A DNA stretch of 64,000 bases from Geothrix edaphica (GTDB lineage: Bacteria > Acidobacteriota > Holophagae > Holophagales > Holophagaceae). This document shows positions 62,276 through 64,000 of this stretch, in pieces. The notes beneath the pieces were generated by a model. The model searched no databases and had not been told where the DNA came from. It worked only from the letters and a program-made list of their open reading frames with translations. The translations under genes were made by a program, and so were the position numbers. Positions within the stretch are counted from its first letter, which is position 1. The number at the start of each line of letters is the position of its first letter. The stretch lies in the NCBI RefSeq assembly GCF_030268045.1, contig NZ_BSDC01000003.1, positions 248,001 to 312,000 on the forward strand, in the 5' to 3' direction.

Positions 62276-63211
62276 ATGAACGACCCGTCGATCCACCCTC
62301 TCGTTGACCGGCACACCCACCTCGAGGGCTCCCTTGATCCGGCCTGGGTCCGGAGCGAGGCCGAGCGCCGCGGGCTGACGCTGCCCGGCCCGCTGGAAGC
62401 CCTGTGGTCTGGCGCCGCCGTGCCCTTCGAGGGCTTCATCGAGGCCTTCCTCTTCGGGGCGGCCCTGCTGGACAGCCGCGAGGCCGTGCGCGAGGCGGTC
62501 CGGGCCGTGACCCGGCGCACGCAGCTGGCGGGGGGCGTGGGCTTCGACCTCTGGGCCTCTCCCCACTTCCTGGTGGTCCATCGCGGCCAGATCACCCTCG
62601 ACGCCTTCTGGCGGGGCCTGGAGGAGGGCCTCACTGAGGCGCGGGCCCAGGGGCTCCGGGGCTGCGTCGTGGTGGATGCCGTGAACCACTTCGGCCCCAA
62701 GCATGGCCACGCGGTCCTCGACTTGGTGCTGCCGGACCTGTCCCCCTTCGTGAGGGGCTTTTCCACCGGCGGGCTGGAGGGCCGCCCCTTCCGGGACTGG
62801 GCCCCGGTCTTCGACCGCGCCCGGGCCGCGGGCCTGCGCATCGCCGCCCACGCGGGCGAGAACGGACCGGGTTCGAACGTCCGCGAGGCCGTGCTGGAGG
62901 GTGGCGTGGCCCGCATCGTCCACGGCATCCGGGCCGATGACGCCACCCTGGAGCTGCTGGCCGGGCGCCGCATCCCGGTCGACATCTGCCCCACCTCCAA
63001 CGGGGCCCTGGCCGCCGACATGACCCCCCACCCGCTGCCCCGCATGCTCCGCGCCGGGGTGCGCTGCGCCCTGGGCACGGACGATCCGGGCGTCATCCCC
63101 TGCGACCTGGCCACCGAAGCGGCCGGAGCCCGGTCCATGGGCCTGGACGATACCGCCCTGGCCGCCCTGAGGCGGCACGGAGCCGAAGATGCCTGGTGTC
63201 TCCTGCCCTGA
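62276..63211 (+). CDS. Adenosine deaminase family protein
   Basis: Amidohydrolase-fold deaminase of 311 residues that would convert adenosine (or a related nucleoside) to inosine. Zinc-site His13 and His15 (DRHTHLEGSL), His192 with Glu195 (AAHAGE), the IVHGI motif, and GTDDPGV containing the Asp ligand. It is 20-40 residues shorter than classical ADA, and adenine or methylthioadenosine deamination is an alternative. GGGAGGGG precedes the ATG. No other purine genes are adjacent. Confidence 0.9.
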   Translation: MNDPSIHPLVDRHTHLEGSLDPAWVRSEAERRGLTLPGPLEALWSGAAVPFEGFIEAFLFGAALLDSREAVREAVRAVTRRTQLAGGVGFDLWASPHFLVVHRGQITLDAFWRGLEEGLTEARAQGLRGCVVVDAVNHFGPKHGHAVLDLVLPDLSPFVRGFSTGGLEGRPFRDWAPVFDRARAAGLRIAAHAGENGPGSNVREAVLEGGVARIVHGIRADDATLELLAGRRIPVDICPTSNGALAADMTPHPLPRMLRAGVRCALGTDDPGVIPCDLATEAAGARSMGLDDTALAALRRHGAEDAWCLLP

Positions 63212-63245
63212 CGCTTCCGGGGTCGAAGCCAGGGGGTCTTCCCGG

Positions 63246-63251
63246 TAGACT
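63246..63251 (+). promoter_or_regulatory. Possible -10 box for tRNA-Arg
   Basis: TAGACT 14 bp before the tRNA, as in the tRNA-Thr promoter, but no acceptable -35 is present at 17 bp. Confidence 0.35.
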
Positions 63252-63265
63252 AGGGGATTCGGTGC

Positions 63266-63342
63266 GCGCCCATAGCTCAGCTGGATAGAGCATCAGGCTT
63301 CGAACCTGAGGGTCGGGCGTTCGAGTCGCTCTGGGCGCACCA
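63266..63342 (+). tRNA. tRNA-Arg (anticodon TCG)
   Basis: 77 nt with encoded CCA. Acceptor arms GCGCCCA and TGGGCGC pair. Anticodon stem TCAGG/CCTGA, loop CTTCGAA gives TCG. T-loop TTCGAGT is standard. Confidence 0.96.
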
Positions 63343-63366
63343 CCGGACAGACAATTTGGCATCCCT

Positions 63367-63451
63367 GCGAGCGTGGCGGAACTGGTAGACGCACTGGATT
63401 TAGGTTCCAGCGGTTCACACCATGTCGGTTCGAGTCCGACCGTTCGCACCA
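63367..63451 (+). tRNA. tRNA-Leu (anticodon TAG)
   Basis: 85 nt with the long variable arm of class II tRNAs and encoded CCA. Acceptor arms GCGAGCG and CGTTCGC (one G-T pair). Anticodon loop ATTTAGG gives TAG. It lies 24 bp after tRNA-Arg and 33 bp before tig; likely co-transcribed. Confidence 0.96.
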
Positions 63452-63484
63452 TTTCGCACGTCCCTCGCATCACACGGAGCATCC

Positions 63485-64000
63485 ATGTCCGCCACCCTGC
63501 ATCACCAGTCCCCCACCCGCAAGGCCGTCGAAGTGACGGTGCCCGCCGCCGAGGTGAGCGCCACCTTCAACGAGGTGGTGGCGAAGATCGCGCCGAAGGT
63601 CCGCATCCCCGGCTTCCGCCCCGGCAAGGCCCCCCGGCCGGTCCTGATGCAGCGCTACGCCCGGGAGATCCAGTCCGACGTGGCCCAGCAGCTGGTGGAG
63701 AAGCACTTCTGGAAGGCGGCCCAGGAGGCGGGCGCCATGCCCATCTCCCACCCCTCCCTCGAGAAGCTGGACCTGAAGGAGGGCGCCGATGCCGTCTTCC
63801 GCGCCCAGTTCGACGTGGCCCCCGAGGTGGTGCTGCCGGACTACAAGACCATGGTCCTCACCAAGAAGAAGCGGGCCATCGACGAGGCCACCGTGGCCGA
63901 GCACCTCGAGGGCCTCCGCCAGCGCGCCACCAAGCTCCTCCCCATCGAGGACGGCGCTGTGGCCCAGGACCTGGTGGTCACCTGCGACATCCGCGTGAAG
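63485..64000 (+). CDS. tig: Trigger factor, partial (C-terminus off the edge)
   Basis: Ribosome-associated chaperone. The first 172 codons are present: the ribosome-binding domain with GFRPGKAP (the conserved signature loop near residue 45) and the start of the PPIase-linked region (VAPEVVLPDYKTM). GGAG is 5 nt before the ATG. The remaining two-thirds lies outside the window. clpP/clpX, often next, cannot be checked. Confidence 0.93.
   Translation, partial: MSATLHHQSPTRKAVEVTVPAAEVSATFNEVVAKIAPKVRIPGFRPGKAPRPVLMQRYAREIQSDVAQQLVEKHFWKAAQEAGAMPISHPSLEKLDLKEGADAVFRAQFDVAPEVVLPDYKTMVLTKKKRAIDEATVAEHLEGLRQRATKLLPIEDGAVAQDLVVTCDIRVK

Overview
The window looks like a continuous piece of a high-GC Gram-negative chromosome. 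The diderm envelope is shown by a partial lpxD, lgt, murJ, an AmpG-like permease and three outer-membrane barrel proteins. The gene content (AcnB aconitase, paired accB-accC, a DUF5777 barrel, Met-zincin and S9 peptidases, a long list of small-molecule carboxylation and acyl-CoA genes) and the codon style suggest an acidobacterium, possibly of the Holophagae (Geothrix/Holophaga-like). That placement is an inference, not a database result. No phage, transposase, integrase or CRISPR array is visible, and genes are packed tightly, often with 3-20 bp between convergent stops or with 1-17 bp overlaps.

Layout. 1-2.8 kb: lpxD (cut by the edge), lgt, a RluA-family pseudouridine synthase and a membrane-anchored rhodanese fold without its catalytic Cys. 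2.8-8 kb: AmpG-like permease, a DUF2231 membrane protein divergent from a Rieske lipoprotein plus DUF5777 barrel, and acetyl-CoA synthetase. 8-12.3 kb: small enzymes (DUF4287/DUF5655, aldo/keto reductase, YbaK deacylase, anchored hemerythrin, arylamine N-acetyltransferase, DinB). 12.4-16.7 kb: a secreted Met-zincin and gamma-glutamyltransferase. 16.9-24.5 kb: acnB, ribH-nusB, accB-accC, tRNA-Thr, murJ. 24.5-35.7 kb: a large S9 peptidase with an extra C-terminal domain, dtd, a PAP2 phosphatase coupled to an E2-like acyltransferase, two barrels, an esterase, YceI, a TPR lipoprotein-like protein, a DUF155 protein and a second DinB. 35.8-46.7 kb: a five-domain GGDEF-EAL protein, a biotin-dependent carboxyltransferase, two tandem MFS paralogues, DUF302, SDR, a eukaryotic-type alanine aminotransferase and an acyl-CoA dehydrogenase whose 3' end is repeated in a 125-bp tandem array. 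47-57 kb: cold-shock gene with a long leader, two TPR proteins, an ArnA-type formyltransferase, FabH, PepSY, an SPFH-SHOCT protein, then a four-gene minus-strand operon of two small biotinyl-type domains, enoyl-CoA hydratase and a cation efflux protein, then ychF. 57-64 kb: htpX, an RsbV/RsbW/RsbU partner-switching operon, a GAF-like protein, a FYDLN zinc-ribbon protein, adenosine deaminase, tRNA-Arg, tRNA-Leu and the start of tig.

How they fit together. Carbon metabolism is represented by acs, acnB, accBC, a propionyl/methylcrotonyl-type carboxyltransferase, acyl-CoA dehydrogenase, enoyl-CoA hydratase and alanine aminotransferase, compatible with acetate, fatty-acid and branched amino-acid use. 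Peptide use is represented by the Met-zincin, S9 peptidase and gamma-glutamyltransferase. Signalling is represented by the c-di-GMP protein and the partner switch. A recurrent sigma-70-like promoter form (TTG-rich -35, 16-18 bp, TAGAAT/TAGACT -10) and strong perfect hairpins carrying an internal A-run and T-run at gene ends recur through the window.
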